From contig CAXSBC010000007.1 of NCBI GenBank assembly GCA_964236105.1, positions 199,148 to 263,147 of the forward strand: a DNA stretch of 64,000 nt, written 5' to 3'. Origin of the DNA: Lichenicola sp964236105 (GTDB lineage: Bacteria; Pseudomonadota; Alphaproteobacteria; Acetobacterales; Acetobacteraceae). Position numbers and translations under genes: made by a program. The notes below the pieces were generated by a model, which did not search any database, was not told the origin of the DNA, and saw only the letters and a list, made by a program, of their open reading frames with translations. Shown in pieces: positions 45,937 to 54,749 of this stretch; position 1 is the first letter of the stretch; every line of letters starts with the position of its first letter.

Positions 45937-48180
45937 TCAGAAGTCCTTGTGCAGGGTGAAGCCGCCATAGCGGCCGAAGTCGCGTGCGATGCCCTGGGTG
46001 ACCCCGCCCAGGTTGCCGTCGGCAAGCACGTTGGCGTAGTGCTTGTTCAGCACGTTCTTCAGGATGCCGGTCAGGCGCCACTGACGCGCATGGTCGACTA
46101 GCGACACGTTGACGTCCCAGAGCCCGTAGGAGTCCTGGATCGTGTCGGCGGTCTCGTTGAGGGAGTATTGCGTGCGGCTCTGCCACGCATAGTCCGAGCC
46201 GATATCGAGATCGAGGTTCTGCGACAGCAGGACAAGGTAGTCGGCGCGAAGGTCGAACTTCCAGCGCGGCGCGAACGGCAACGGCTGCCCATTGACGTTG
46301 CAGCTGGTCGGCGCGCCCGCCGGGCAGTTGAACTGGTCGATATAGGCATCGGTGTAGGCAGCGACCGTGCCCAGCGTCAGATGCCGGATCGGCCTGGCGC
46401 TCAGGTCCGCCTCCACACCGCGGGTCGAGACGCTGCCGGCATTGATCAGGCGCGTCACGTTGGCGCCGGCGACGTTGTCGAGGAAGTTCGCCTGGTAGTT
46501 CTCGAACTCGCTCAGGAAGGCCGCCAGGTTCGCCGTCACCTTGCGATGCAGGAACTGCGACTTCAGGCCGATCTCGAACGAGTTGTTGGTCTCCGGCTTC
46601 AACACCGTGGTGTCGGTCTGCTGCATGTTGAAGAAGACGTTGTAGGCCGGGCCCTTGTAGCCGCGCGAATAGGTGAAGTAGCTGATCGCGTCGGGACCGA
46701 GATCGTATTGCAGGCCGATCCGGTCGACATAGCCGTTATGGGCGGTCGAGCCGTTGCTGGCGAAGGAGGGGCGCACGCCGGTGATGGCTGCGGTGTTGGT
46801 CGCGTTGCGGTCGAAATCGTAGGACAGGTCGTCGCGCAGCAGGCGCAGGCCGAGGATGGCATGCAGCGAGCGGGTCAGGTTGACGTTGCCCTCGCCGAAG
46901 ATCGCGTAGTTGTCGCCCGTGGTGCCATAATTCGAGATGCCGATATCGGTGCGCAGCCCCGTCGCGAGCGCGCGCGTGACCTGCCGTCCATAGGTCTCGG
47001 TATCGTCGGCACGCAGGTAATAGAGCCCGGCGACATAATCGAAGAACCGCCCCTTCGGCGAGGCGATGCGCAGTTCCTGCGAGACCTGGTCGAAATCGAG
47101 GTCGCCGCGATCGGCGATGCCCGGCAGGCTTGGCGTGACCACGGCGACCTGGTCGTAATCCTGGAACTGCGTGTTCTGCCAGCGGCGGTAGGCGCTGATC
47201 GAGGTCAGGGTGTAGCCGCCGCCCAGCCGGCGATCCACCGTCACCGACGCGCCGCCGTTATTGTCGATGACCCGGCTGCGCAGGTTCTGGTTGATGTCGC
47301 TGTTGTCGCGCGACGGCACGATGCCGCCCTGCGACAGTGCTGTCGCCAGCGGCGCGCTGCTGGTGATGACGTTGGTCGGGTAGGTGATCTGGTTGGCCGA
47401 AACGAACACGCCGTTCGGCACGGTGTCGTTGGAACGCAGATAGTCCAGCCCGAAGGTCACCTTGGTGTCCGGATCCGGCGTCCAGGCGAGGCGCACGCGG
47501 GCACCCTGGTGGCGGTAGCCGTTGACCGTCTTGTTGTCGAGCGTGTCGCGGACGTTGCCGTCGAAGCTGCCGTAGAGGACGTTGATCAGCCCGGTCAGGC
47601 GGCCGGGCACCAGCGTGCCCGATACGCCGCCCTTCAGCCGGTATTCGTCGCCGGAGAAGTAGGACGTGTCGGTGTAGGCATGGAAGGCCTCGGTCGGCTG
47701 GGTGGTGACGATGTTGACCACGCCCGCGGACGCGTTCTTGCCGAACAGCGTGCCCTGCGGACCGCGCAGCACCTCGACATGATCCAGATCGAGCAGGTCG
47801 AGCGTCGCCTGTCCGGAGCGCGCCAGCACCACGCCGTCGATCACGGTGGAGACCGAGGGCTCCACCCCGGGGGAGGTGGAGATCGTCCCGATCCCGCGAA
47901 TGAAGATCGTGCGATCCTTGTTCGAGGTCGCGGTGCGGAAGTCGGCACTCGGGACCTTCTGCAGCACGTCCTGCAGGCTGATCAGATTATCCCGCGCTGC
48001 CTGCTGCCCGGTTACCACCGAGACGGCGATCGGCACCTTCTGCAGAGGTTCGGTGCGCCGCCGCGCGGTGACCGTCACCTGCTCCGGGTCCGCAGCCGAT
48101 GCCGGTCTGGCGGTCTGCCCGTAGGCTGCCGCAGGGAGGCTGGACAGGAGGAGCAGAATGCCGCCGAAGGCATGTTTCAC
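45937..48180 (-). CDS. TonB-dependent outer-membrane receptor
   Basis: 747 aa. Signal peptide FGGILLLLSSLPAAAYGQ; TonB-box-like segment EQVTVTARRRTEPLQKVPIA; plug domain with RTIFIRGIGTISTSPGVEPS and LDHVEVLRGPQGTLFGKNAS; 22-strand barrel ending GFTLHKDF (terminal Phe). GTG start at 48180 with GGGGA 7 nt before. Operon with the MFS gene; together with the convergent Gfo/Idh gene this suggests uptake of a small organic ligand rather than an iron siderophore, but no binding residues prove it. Confidence 0.92.
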   Translation of the reverse strand: MKHAFGGILLLLSSLPAAAYGQTARPASAADPEQVTVTARRRTEPLQKVPIAVSVVTGQQAARDNLISLQDVLQKVPSADFRTATSNKDRTIFIRGIGTISTSPGVEPSVSTVIDGVVLARSGQATLDLLDLDHVEVLRGPQGTLFGKNASAGVVNIVTTQPTEAFHAYTDTSYFSGDEYRLKGGVSGTLVPGRLTGLINVLYGSFDGNVRDTLDNKTVNGYRHQGARVRLAWTPDPDTKVTFGLDYLRSNDTVPNGVFVSANQITYPTNVITSSAPLATALSQGGIVPSRDNSDINQNLRSRVIDNNGGASVTVDRRLGGGYTLTSISAYRRWQNTQFQDYDQVAVVTPSLPGIADRGDLDFDQVSQELRIASPKGRFFDYVAGLYYLRADDTETYGRQVTRALATGLRTDIGISNYGTTGDNYAIFGEGNVNLTRSLHAILGLRLLRDDLSYDFDRNATNTAAITGVRPSFASNGSTAHNGYVDRIGLQYDLGPDAISYFTYSRGYKGPAYNVFFNMQQTDTTVLKPETNNSFEIGLKSQFLHRKVTANLAAFLSEFENYQANFLDNVAGANVTRLINAGSVSTRGVEADLSARPIRHLTLGTVAAYTDAYIDQFNCPAGAPTSCNVNGQPLPFAPRWKFDLRADYLVLLSQNLDLDIGSDYAWQSRTQYSLNETADTIQDSYGLWDVNVSLVDHARQWRLTGILKNVLNKHYANVLADGNLGGVTQGIARDFGRYGGFTLHKDF

Positions 48181-48211
48181 GACGCGATCCCCAGTCCCGG
48201 TGCCATTGCTG

Positions 48212-48240
48212 TTGATATTTCTATATCACGATCCTGTCAA
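48212..48240 (-). promoter_or_regulatory. sigma-70-type promoter of the TonB-receptor operon
   Basis: TTGACA (48235-48240, reading the minus strand) and TATCAA (48212-48217) are separated by exactly 17 bp, the -10 lying 31 bp before the GTG. The AT-rich centre GATATAGAAATATC is itself nearly palindromic and could be an operator. Confidence 0.65.
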
Positions 48241-48486
48241 AGGCCTGATCAAGAACCACGACAGCATGTCGTTGTTCAGGCAACCGGGCCGGCCGGTGAT
48301 GGCTTCTGGAAGGCTCATGCCGCACGTGGTGGCTCTGCCGGCCGCCCCGCCAGGCGAGGCCGTGCTCGGCGCAACGACTGCCAAAGACGCGGTGAAATCT
48401 CGGTAAGCAACAGCCAAGCCTCCTGATCGATGGTAGGGAACTCCATGAGCGCCGGCATCGATGTCGGTGACTATCGGAGCAACTCG

Positions 48487-49290
48487 ATGAGAAACGCACT
48501 GCTGCTGGGCGTCGCGAGCCTGTTTGCCTGTTCCGCCTCGGCACTGGCGGTCGAACCGGCATTGCAGAGTGCGGTCGCCGCATCCACCCGCACACCGAAG
48601 CTGGTGGCCCGCGACAGCGCCCGGCATCCGGCCGAGGAGCTTGCCTTCTTCGGCGTGAAGCCGACCTCGGTGGTGACCGAGATCTGGCCCGGCGGCGGCT
48701 ACTGGACCGAGATCCTGGCGCCCTATCTGCACGACCACGGCACCTACTACCTCGCCATGGGCCCCCAGGACGGCGACCGGACCGAGCAGCACTTCGCCCT
48801 GACGCCGAAGTTCCAGGGCCTGCTCGATGCCCATCACGCGGTCTACGACAAGGTGAAGCTGACCGTGTTCGGCAAGCAGCATCCGGACCTGGCGCCGCCG
48901 AACAGCGCCGACGTCATCCTGACCTTCCGCAACCTGCACAACTGGATGGACGCCGGCGACGCGCCCGAGATGCTGGCGGCGATCCGCAAGGCGCTGAAGC
49001 CGGGCGGCATCCTCGGCATCGAGGACCATCGCGCCAACACCAGGACCCCGCAGGACCCGAAGGCCGGGAACGGCTACGTCCGGCAGGACTACGCGATCGC
49101 CCTGATCGAGCAGGCCGGCTTCACCCTGGCCGGGTCGTCGGAGATCGATGCCAATCCGCGCGACACGGCCGACTATCCCGGCGGCGTCTGGACCCTGCCG
49201 CCCAGCTACGCGCTGAAGGACAAGGACCATGCCAGATATGCCGCGATCGGCGAGGCGGACAACTTCGTGCTCAAGTTCCGCAAGAACTGA
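48487..49290 (+). CDS. exported class I SAM-dependent methyltransferase-like protein
   Basis: 267 aa with a signal peptide (RNALLLGVASLFACSASALA). Mature domain looks like a Rossmann methyltransferase: EIWPGGGYWTEILAPYL (motif I variant), DVILTFRNLHNWMDAGDAPE, LKPGGILGIEDHR, and a C-terminal EQAGFTLAGSSEIDANPRD. A periplasmic location is odd as SAM is cytoplasmic. ATG 48487 preferred, with GGAG 8 nt upstream. Divergent from the TonB receptor and may be regulated with it. Confidence 0.82.
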   Translation: MRNALLLGVASLFACSASALAVEPALQSAVAASTRTPKLVARDSARHPAEELAFFGVKPTSVVTEIWPGGGYWTEILAPYLHDHGTYYLAMGPQDGDRTEQHFALTPKFQGLLDAHHAVYDKVKLTVFGKQHPDLAPPNSADVILTFRNLHNWMDAGDAPEMLAAIRKALKPGGILGIEDHRANTRTPQDPKAGNGYVRQDYAIALIEQAGFTLAGSSEIDANPRDTADYPGGVWTLPPSYALKDKDHARYAAIGEADNFVLKFRKN

Positions 49291-49479
49291 CGCAGGGCGG
49301 AACCGTGACGTCCGGCGCGGTGCGCGCGGACGTTGCATTCCAGGCCGGATAGCGGCCAGCGTCGTTCTGCAGGGTGCGGTCCTGTTGCAGCATCCCTGGC
49401 TGCTCCGCCTTCACGCTCGGCCCTTGTGTTCGTTCGAGAAAGATCGAACCAAGCTCGCGCTGTTCCGATTGAGGTCACC

Positions 49480-50571
49480 ATGCCGGGCCTGTTCGACCCC
49501 TACACGATCAAGGGCACGACGCTGCGCAACCGCATCGCGGTGTCTCCGATGTGCCAGTACATGGCCACGGACGGCGTGATCAACGACTGGCACCGGGTGC
49601 ACTACGCCACGCTGGCTCGCGGCGGCGCCGGTCTGGTGGTGGTCGAGGCGACCGCGGTCTCGCCCGAGGGCCGCATCACCTGGGGCGACCTCGGCCTGTG
49701 GAACGACGCCCAGGCCGACGCCCTGCGTCCGGTGGTCGCGTCGATCCGCGAGGCGGGTGCTGTGCCCGGCATCCAGATCGCCCATGCCGGCCGCAAGGCG
49801 TCGGCCAACCGCCCCTGGGAGGGCGACGACCATATTCCCGAGGGCCAGCCCAACGCCTGGACGACGATCGCGCCGTCCCCGCTCGCCTTTGGCGGCATTC
49901 TGGCCCGGGTGCCGCAGGAGATGAGCCCAGACGAGATCGCCCGTGTGCAGGCCGATACGGTGAGTGCCGTGATCCGGGCGCGCGAGCTCGGCTTCGAGTG
50001 GCTCGAGCTGCACATGGCGCATGGCTACCTGGCGCAGAACTTCTTCTCGCCGATCTCCAACCATCGCACCGACCAGTATGGCGGCAGTGCCGAGAACCGC
50101 GCGCGATACCTGTTCGAGACCCTGGTGGCGGTCCGCGCGGCATGGCCGCAGGACCGGCCGCTGACCGTGCGGCTCGGCGTGATCGAGTTCGACGGCAACG
50201 ATGCGATGCTCGGCGAGGCGATCGCGCTGCTGTCGCGGATGAAGGAGGCGGGGCTCGATTTCGTCGACGTCTCGATCGGCTTCAACACGCCCGACGCCAA
50301 CATCCCCTGGGCGCCGAACTTCATGGCCGACGTGGCCCGCCAGGTGCGTCGGGAGACCGGTCTGCCTGGCACTACCAGCTGGTACATCTCCAAGCCCTCC
50401 GAGGCCGACGAATTGGTTCGCGACGGCAAGATCGAGCTGATCATGCTCGGGCGTCCGCTGCTCGCGGACCCGCATTGGCCCTACGCGGCGGCCAAGGCGC
50501 TCGGTGTCGAGAACCCGGCCTGGGCCACCTTGCCGCCGCCCTACGCGCATTGGCTGGCCCGTTACCGGTAG
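49480..50571 (+). CDS. Old Yellow Enzyme family NADPH dehydrogenase (YqjM-like)
   Basis: 363 aa FMN-dependent ene-reductase. RIAVSPMCQYMA (Cys near FMN, thermophilic-like OYE class), GIQIAHAGRKAS, HMAHGYLAQNFFSPISNHRT (His pair and Tyr) and GSAENRARYLFET. GAGG 5 nt before ATG 49480. Reduces activated C=C bonds such as enones. Standing alone on the plus strand. Confidence 0.92.
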   Translation: MPGLFDPYTIKGTTLRNRIAVSPMCQYMATDGVINDWHRVHYATLARGGAGLVVVEATAVSPEGRITWGDLGLWNDAQADALRPVVASIREAGAVPGIQIAHAGRKASANRPWEGDDHIPEGQPNAWTTIAPSPLAFGGILARVPQEMSPDEIARVQADTVSAVIRARELGFEWLELHMAHGYLAQNFFSPISNHRTDQYGGSAENRARYLFETLVAVRAAWPQDRPLTVRLGVIEFDGNDAMLGEAIALLSRMKEAGLDFVDVSIGFNTPDANIPWAPNFMADVARQVRRETGLPGTTSWYISKPSEADELVRDGKIELIMLGRPLLADPHWPYAAAKALGVENPAWATLPPPYAHWLARYR

Positions 50572-50731
50572 TCACGGGTCGGACATGACTGCGCCATGAC
50601 GGCCGCGCGATCATGCGGCTGCGGGCCAGGGTCGGTCTCGTGAGGATCGTCTGCGGACGGTCATGACGACCCGGCGCCTGCAACGATCCGTCCAGCCTCG
50701 CGCTCTCGTTCGGCGGATAAGAGGAATGGCG

Positions 50732-51757
50732 ATGACCGACAAGCAGATGGCCGGACGCAGGGTGGTGGTGATCACCGGAGGCACCCAGGGTATCGGCAGG
50801 GCCACGGCGCAGGCCTTCGCCCGGGACGGCTGGTCCGTCGCCGTGCTCGGCCGCAGCGAGGCCCGACTGCGTTCGACCGAGAGCGAGCTCGCGGCGATCG
50901 GCGTTCCGGTGCTGGCGCTGTCTGTCGACGTCGCCGACGCCGATGCCGTCAACCAGGCCGCGGATCGGATCGAGCAGGAGCTTGGCGCGATCGCCGTCTG
51001 GGTCAACAATGCCATGGCGACGGTGATCGGTCCGGCGCACCAGATCACCGCGGACGAGTTCCGCCGGGTGACGGATGTGACCTATCACGGCCAGGTGTTC
51101 GGCACGCTGGCCGCCCTGCGCCACATGCGGTCCCGCAACAGGGGCCAGGTCATCCAGGTATCGTCCGGCCTGGCGCTGCGCTCCGCGCCGTTGCAGGCCG
51201 CCTATTGCGGCGCCAAGCACGCGGTGACGGGCTTCACCGACAGTCTTCGCGCCGAGCTGATCCACGATCACGTGAACGTCCACCTGACCGTCGTCTATCT
51301 TCCGGCTGTCAACACGCCGCAGTTCGACCGGTCCCGCAATCACACCGGCCAGGTGCAGTCGCCGCCGGATCCGGTGTTCGACCCGCGTCTGTGTGCCAAT
51401 GCCATCCTGGCGGCGGCACACTCGCCGACCCGTGACGTCTGGGTCGGCCGGTCGACCCTGCTGATGGGCGCCGTGCAGGTTGCGGCGCCGGCATTCGCCG
51501 ACCGGCAGGCTGCGAAGATGTATGACGCCCAGCTCGGGTCCGCAGCGCCGCCGCTTCCCGGTGGCAACCTGTTCGAGGCCGATGCGGCGGACCCGGGCAT
51601 CGATGGCTCCCATGGCGATCAGGTCAGGTCGACGAGGCAGGAGTTCGTCACCTCGAGGAGCCGGGACGCTTTCGCGGTTGGGCTCAGCATAGCTGCAGGG
51701 CTGGGGGCGTCCGCCTTGACGCTGCTGCCGGTTGTCGGCCGCTCGCGCCGCCGGTAG
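50732..51757 (+). CDS. short-chain dehydrogenase with C-terminal extension
   Basis: 341 aa. NAD(P) motif VVVITGGTQGIGRATAQAFA, NNAMA motif (VNNAMATVIG), catalytic Ser in QVSSGLALRS and YCGAKHAVTG (Tyr-x3-Lys). About 90 residues beyond the usual 250 include a hydrophobic helix AVGLSIAAGLGASALTLLPV, so the enzyme is probably membrane-anchored at its C-terminus. ATG 50732 with GAGG 8 nt upstream. Substrate unknown. Confidence 0.88.
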   Translation: MTDKQMAGRRVVVITGGTQGIGRATAQAFARDGWSVAVLGRSEARLRSTESELAAIGVPVLALSVDVADADAVNQAADRIEQELGAIAVWVNNAMATVIGPAHQITADEFRRVTDVTYHGQVFGTLAALRHMRSRNRGQVIQVSSGLALRSAPLQAAYCGAKHAVTGFTDSLRAELIHDHVNVHLTVVYLPAVNTPQFDRSRNHTGQVQSPPDPVFDPRLCANAILAAAHSPTRDVWVGRSTLLMGAVQVAAPAFADRQAAKMYDAQLGSAAPPLPGGNLFEADAADPGIDGSHGDQVRSTRQEFVTSRSRDAFAVGLSIAAGLGASALTLLPVVGRSRRR

Positions 51758-52422
51758 ACGGGCCGACCGGCACGACTGGTCGCTGCCTCCCCGACAGGTT
51801 CCACGCCGGTCGGCAACCGCGGACCGGGCAGCTTTCGATAAGAGCGTCTGCTGACGCGTTTCGACTTGCGGCTCGTCCCGGAGAAGCCGTCGATGGTCCG
51901 GATACCGTCCTGTGGCGGGCTTCGGAGCGGCCGGTCGATCCGACGCCGCTGCCGCCGGACGGAGGCTGGCGTTCCCGGACCAGCCCGCCCGTTCGCCGAC
52001 AGCCCGACGGTCAGCAACGCCCGGTCGGGGTTCCGCTGTCATGGATCATGACCCGCAGCGCACGGCAGCAACGGCCAAAATGCGGCGCTGTCAGCCGCAG
52101 ACCTGGTCGGAGCCGGACATCGGATCGCGCAAGCACCGGGACATGTCGGCTGGCGTCATCGCCGACAAGATCAGGAACGATCGGACCTAGATTTCATCCA
52201 GGAGTGTTGCGATCAAAGAACTATACCGCCGCAACACAAAAGAAGTGTCGTTCATAATCGGTTAACTATCTCTCTTTAAAAATACTCGCACTTAATCTGT
52301 GTGAAGGCTAAACGTAACGCCTATGAGCCACGGCCGGATTTGTTCCATTAAAGGAACATGTGGCGATCGAGCTGCGCCTGGCATTTGGAATCACGAGCCG
52401 TTAGGGGGAGGAATCGACGGAC
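51758..52422. other. 665-bp intergenic region ahead of the carrier-protein cluster
   Basis: No convincing gene; the first 430 bp are GC-rich with no family match. From 52190 the DNA becomes AT-rich (GGTTAACTATCTCTCTTT, AAAAATACTCGCACTTAATC) and very likely holds the promoter of the downstream operon. TGTTCC-ATTAAA-GGAACA at 52341-52358 is a perfect 6-bp inverted repeat 65 bp before the first start codon, a candidate operator. A GGGGGAGGAA ribosome site follows at 52404. Confidence 0.5.
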
Positions 52423-52674
52423 ATGGAAGAACAGATACGTCAAATAGTCGTTACGTTTGGACGGCTTTCGAAGCCTGCTTCGGCCATCGACAACGATGAC
52501 GACCTCTATGATGCGGGCTTGAGCTCCCTTGCCACGGTGAATGTCATGCTGGCGATCGAGGAGGCCTTCGACATCGAGTTCCCGGACCATCTCCTGACGC
52601 GGCGTTCGTTCCAGACCGTGGCAGCTCTCGCCGGCGTGGTGAGGGATCTCAAATCAGTTGCCGTCGCGTCTTGA
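52423..52674 (+). CDS. stand-alone aminoacyl/acyl carrier protein
   Basis: 83 aa four-helix carrier. The prosthetic-group site is in DLYDAGLSSLATVNVMLAIE (Ser35; SSL rather than DSL). First gene of the cluster and the expected acceptor of the amino-acid:[carrier protein] ligase two genes later. Strong GGAGG upstream of ATG 52423. TTGA overlap with the dehydrogenase gene. Confidence 0.9.
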   Translation: MEEQIRQIVVTFGRLSKPASAIDNDDDLYDAGLSSLATVNVMLAIEEAFDIEFPDHLLTRRSFQTVAALAGVVRDLKSVAVAS

Positions 52675-53834
52675 TCGACCGCCACATCTTGAACGCTGGC
52701 GTCGTCTCGGCAGCCAGTGTCGCGGCCGAACATGCCGACGATGTCGACACGCAGGCACGGTTTCCGCACGAGGCGATTGCTGCCTTCAGGAAGGAGCGGC
52801 TTCTCGGCCTCCTGGTGCCGGTGGCAGCGGGTGGTCCGGGCGCCACCTTGGCCGATACGGTATTCGTCTGCCGCAGCCTGGGACAGGCTTGCGGTTCCAG
52901 CGCGCTGATCTACGCGATGCACCAGATCCAGGTGGCGTGCCTGGTGGCAGGCGCGTCCGACAGCCGGTGGCAGCGCGCCTTTCTCGAGCGCGTCGCCCAC
53001 GAGCAGCTCCTGCTGGCCTCGGTGACGTCGGAGGTCGGCATTGGCGGCAACATCCGGTCGAGCCTGTGTGCTCCCGACTATGGAAGGGACCGGATCACCC
53101 TGACCAAGCGGTCGTCGGCGATCTCCTACGGCGAGCATGCGGACGCGCTGCTGGTGACGGCACGACGCGACCGCGATGCGGCAGCCTCGGACCAGATCCT
53201 GATCGTCGCCGAAAAACACGACGTGACCCTGACGGAAACCAGCCGATGGAACACGCTCGGCATGCGGGGAACCGACAGCAAGGCCTTCGACGTCATCTTG
53301 TCCGCGGTTCCGGACCAGATCCTCGCGGTGCCGTTCGGAGACGTCGCTCAGCATACGATGCTGCCCACGTCGCATATCCTCTGGGGCGCCGTGTGGCTCG
53401 GCATCGCGGCGGATGCCGCGGAAAAGGCGCGGGCCTATCTTCGCGTGCAGGCGCAGGGCAATCCTGGCGTTCTGCCGCCGGGTGCGTTGCGCTTCGAGAA
53501 GGCAGCCTCGCTGCTGGCGGCGATGCGGTCGCGGCTGGATGGCGCCGTTGCCGATTACGACGCGAGCCAGGCTGCGGATCAGCAGGCTCTGCCGCTTCGT
53601 TTCCTGGCCGACGTGAACGGGCTCAAGGTGGCGCTGTCGGAACTGGCGCTCGAGGTCGTCCAGCAGGCGATGATGATCTGCGGAATATCCGGCTACAAAT
53701 ACGGGACGCCCTACAGCATCGGCCGACATCTGCGCGACCTGAATTCAGCGCCGTTGATGGTCAACAACGACCGGATCGCCACCAACACCGCAACCTTGCT
53801 GATCGCGCAACGCGCGCCGCTCATGAAAGCCTGA
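52671..53834 (+). CDS. acyl-CoA dehydrogenase-like flavoprotein
   Basis: 387 aa, TTG start overlapping the carrier-protein stop. N-terminal helical domain (ARFPHEAIAAFRKERLLGLL), SVTSEVGIGGNIRSS (FAD region), middle beta domain (WNTLGMRGTDSKAFDVILS) and C-terminal helical domain ending DLNSAPLMVNNDRIATNTA. Closest style is the DszC/acyl-CoA dehydrogenase group. In this setting it may oxidise an aminoacyl or acyl group held on the carrier protein; this is inference. Confidence 0.85.
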   Translation: MIDRHILNAGVVSAASVAAEHADDVDTQARFPHEAIAAFRKERLLGLLVPVAAGGPGATLADTVFVCRSLGQACGSSALIYAMHQIQVACLVAGASDSRWQRAFLERVAHEQLLLASVTSEVGIGGNIRSSLCAPDYGRDRITLTKRSSAISYGEHADALLVTARRDRDAAASDQILIVAEKHDVTLTETSRWNTLGMRGTDSKAFDVILSAVPDQILAVPFGDVAQHTMLPTSHILWGAVWLGIAADAAEKARAYLRVQAQGNPGVLPPGALRFEKAASLLAAMRSRLDGAVADYDASQAADQQALPLRFLADVNGLKVALSELALEVVQQAMMICGISGYKYGTPYSIGRHLRDLNSAPLMVNNDRIATNTATLLIAQRAPLMKA

Positions 53835-53837
53835 GTC

Positions 53838-54749
53838 ATGCGTCAAGAGAAGGCTTTTCACGATGAGCTGGTCGAGGCCGGGATCCTGATCCCGAGCGGT
53901 GTCGACGGGGTGTATGGAAGGAGCGGAACGTTCGAGAGCATCATCGAGGGGCTCGACCGGATGATCTCCCGCATCGGCCACGATCAGGACGCCGAGATCG
54001 TCCGCTTCCCGCCCGCCATGCCCAGGAGCGTGATGGAGACGAGCGGCTACCTGAACGGATTTCCCCATCTCGCAGGAACGATCCACTGCTTCTGCGGCGA
54101 CGAGCGCGCCCATAAGGCCCTGCTGCAGTGCCTGGAGACCGGCGGCGACTGGACCCGCGGCCAGGAATGCGTCGACCTGACCCTGACGCCGGCGGCCTGC
54201 TATCCGGTCTACCCGATGATCGCCGCGCGCGGCTCCCTGCCGCCAAGCGGGTATGTGGTCGACGTGTCGTCCTATTGCTTCCGGCATGAGCCGTCGCTGG
54301 ATCCGACCCGCATGCAGCTGTTTCGGATGCGGGAGTACGTCCGGCTGGGGTCGCCGGCCGACGTGCAGGACTTCCGCGACATGTGGGTGGAGCGTGGACG
54401 CGCCGTCGTGGGCGCTCTCGGGCTGCCGGTGGCGATCGATCTTGCCAATGATCCGTTCTTCGGCCGGGGCGGAACGTTCATGGCGAGGAGCCAGCGCGAC
54501 CAGGCCCTCAAATACGAGCTGCTGATCCCGATCGGCAACGCGGACAAGCCGACCGCCTGCCTCAGCTTCAACTATCACATGGACCATTTCAGCGAGACCT
54601 GGAAGCTGGAGATGGCCGACGGCACGCTGGCGCATACCGCATGCGTCGGGTTCGGCTTCGAGCGCCTGGCGCTGGCCTTGCTGCGCCACCACGGCTTCGA
54701 CCTGAGCACCTGGCCTCGCAGCGCGAGGGATACATTATGGACATCGTGA
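53838..54749 (+). CDS. amino acid--[acyl-carrier-protein] ligase (SerRS-like)
   Basis: 303 aa stand-alone class II synthetase homologue that loads an amino acid (Gly or Ala in characterised Bradyrhizobium and Agrobacterium enzymes) onto a carrier protein rather than tRNA. No tRNA-binding domain. Zinc ligands of the family fit C121 (AACYP), E166 (LFRMREYV, motif 2) and C269 (ACVGFGFERLALAL, motif 3). SYCFRHEPSLDPTRMQLFRM and the motif 3 Arg are intact. Three nt after the dehydrogenase gene. Confidence 0.9.
   Translation: MRQEKAFHDELVEAGILIPSGVDGVYGRSGTFESIIEGLDRMISRIGHDQDAEIVRFPPAMPRSVMETSGYLNGFPHLAGTIHCFCGDERAHKALLQCLETGGDWTRGQECVDLTLTPAACYPVYPMIAARGSLPPSGYVVDVSSYCFRHEPSLDPTRMQLFRMREYVRLGSPADVQDFRDMWVERGRAVVGALGLPVAIDLANDPFFGRGGTFMARSQRDQALKYELLIPIGNADKPTACLSFNYHMDHFSETWKLEMADGTLAHTACVGFGFERLALALLRHHGFDLSTWPRSARDTLWTS

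Noticed and set aside
46168..48426. 752-codon plus-strand frame opposite the TonB receptor
   Set aside because: Antisense shadow; the receptor has signal peptide, plug and barrel features.
52041..52190. 49-codon open frame (MDHDPQRTAATAKM...) before the carrier-protein cluster
   Set aside because: No ribosome site and no family; probably chance.
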